DNA of 64,000 nucleotides. Source: Dysidea avara (lineage: Eukaryota; Porifera; Demospongiae; Dictyoceratida; Dysideidae). The DNA is taken from assembly GCF_963678975.1 (NCBI RefSeq), contig NC_089276.1, positions 8,271,098-8,335,097 on the forward strand. The letters are read 5' to 3'. Both the position numbers and the translations under genes were made by a program. Shown piece after piece: positions 63,237 through 64,000 of the stretch (position 1 is the first letter of the stretch; each line of letters begins with the position of its first letter). Below the pieces are notes generated by a model that worked only from the letters and a program-made list of their open reading frames with translations, was not told where the DNA came from and ran no database searches.

Positions 63237-64000
63237 CTAGGATAAAACAACATTAACTTGTGATGGGATAGTCCATGCTTGAGGATATACAGTGAAACCT
63301 CTTTAATGCAATGTTCAAAACATTAGTGACGATGTTGAAGTCTTATTGGTGTAGCAAACAGTGTCACATTACATCTAGATATTCTGGATTACAGAGGTGT
63401 CACATTAGAGAGGTCCTGTGTGTGCACATGCACGTGTGTGTCTGTGTTGTGTGTGTGGAGAGAGACAGAAAGACCGAGAAACACTGCTATTGTCAACCAA
63501 CACAAGACCTGATGCAACACAGCTAATTGCTAAGGGATTAACACAGTTAGGGATCACAGAAAAAAGTAGGGAAACAAGGGAGGTCGCCTACACCTGCAGG
63601 TATACTAGTGAACGTTTTATCCTAATTTAGTCATGGGTATGGACTGAAGTAGAATTAATTCTAGCATATCTGTGACCTCTCTTAATTGTTTCATTACCTC
63701 TAATTTCTGTGATCCCAAATCCAACTTGCTAAACCCTAGGATATCATGATTTCATAGTTTAACTAAATCTCACTTTGAACTTTATATATGTTTAACCATG
63801 TGATAACGATGATATCATAGTGTTATGGCACACCTCTTTGAAGTAGTTTAGACTTCACAGACAACTCTTGATAAACAAGTTGGTATGTATGGTTTCAATT
63901 TTTGCTGTGCTGGATGATATGACTTCACATGTGGCCAATACTGAATGTGCTTGTCTTTCATAATCAGACTCTCCTGAGGGTTTAACTCCTACCAAGAGTT
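63237..64000. other. Upstream OXCT1 intron, no exon recognised
   Basis: The acceptor at 63236 shows that an upstream exon exists, but no targeting-peptide-like coding exon could be identified on the minus strand to the window end. The apparent plus-strand frames near 63311-63630 are GT-rich and show no homology. Confidence 0.5.

Overview
This is a nuclear window from an animal, most probably an early-branching marine invertebrate such as a demosponge. The evidence is eight eukaryotic genes with GT-AG introns, an AT-rich background full of CA/GT microsatellites and inverted-repeat elements, a true Jun transcription factor (animal/holozoan) and an intraflagellar-transport gene (ciliated cells). 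The sponge assignment is inference; no rRNA or mitochondrial marker is present.

Layout, left to right. A USP24 homologue (ubiquitin protease) runs on the minus strand from 16946 down to at least 4690. Only its N-terminal ~577 codons are seen; the protease domain should lie beyond the left edge. Divergent from it, 484 bp away, is IFT25/HSPB11 (plus, 17431-21888). An intronless AVL9 gene (minus, 22013-23527) converges on IFT25. After 3.5 kb containing a diverged tandem duplication come intronless JUN (plus, 27107-28048) and three-exon MED26 (plus, 29481-30815). UMP-CMP kinase CMPK1 (minus, 31175-47944) has six exons and a 10.4-kb intron packed with nested transposon remnants. Only 54 bp separate its start codon from that of a divergent, intronless ATE1 arginyltransferase (plus, 47999-49675). 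The right end holds OXCT1/SCOT (minus, 53811-63236), complete at its 3' end but lacking its first, mitochondrial-targeting exon.

The genes form no operon or single pathway. They cover protein turnover (USP24, ATE1), transcription (JUN, MED26), membrane traffic (AVL9), cilia (IFT25), nucleotide metabolism (CMPK1) and ketone-body use (OXCT1). Their company is still notable: the human counterparts of USP24, IFT25, JUN and CMPK1 all lie on chromosome 1p32-p33, and MED26 lies with JUND/JUNB on 19p13. The window therefore looks like a surviving piece of an ancient animal linkage group.

Between and inside the genes are at least fifteen short non-autonomous transposons or fold-back elements. Several have exact target-site duplications (three hAT-like with 8-bp duplications, one piggyBac-like with TTAA, two with TA). 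There are also a dispersed repeat in four copies, a ~0.8-kb repeat in two copies, a frameshifted YqaJ-type gene fragment, and a broken inverted copy of one OXCT1 exon.

The observations most worth a second look are the ATE1 protein with an apparent N-terminal acylation signal (MGTCC) and a ~117-residue extension, the 54-bp CMPK1/ATE1 start-to-start spacing, the nested transposon stack in CMPK1, and GT-repeat tracts placed directly at 5' splice sites.
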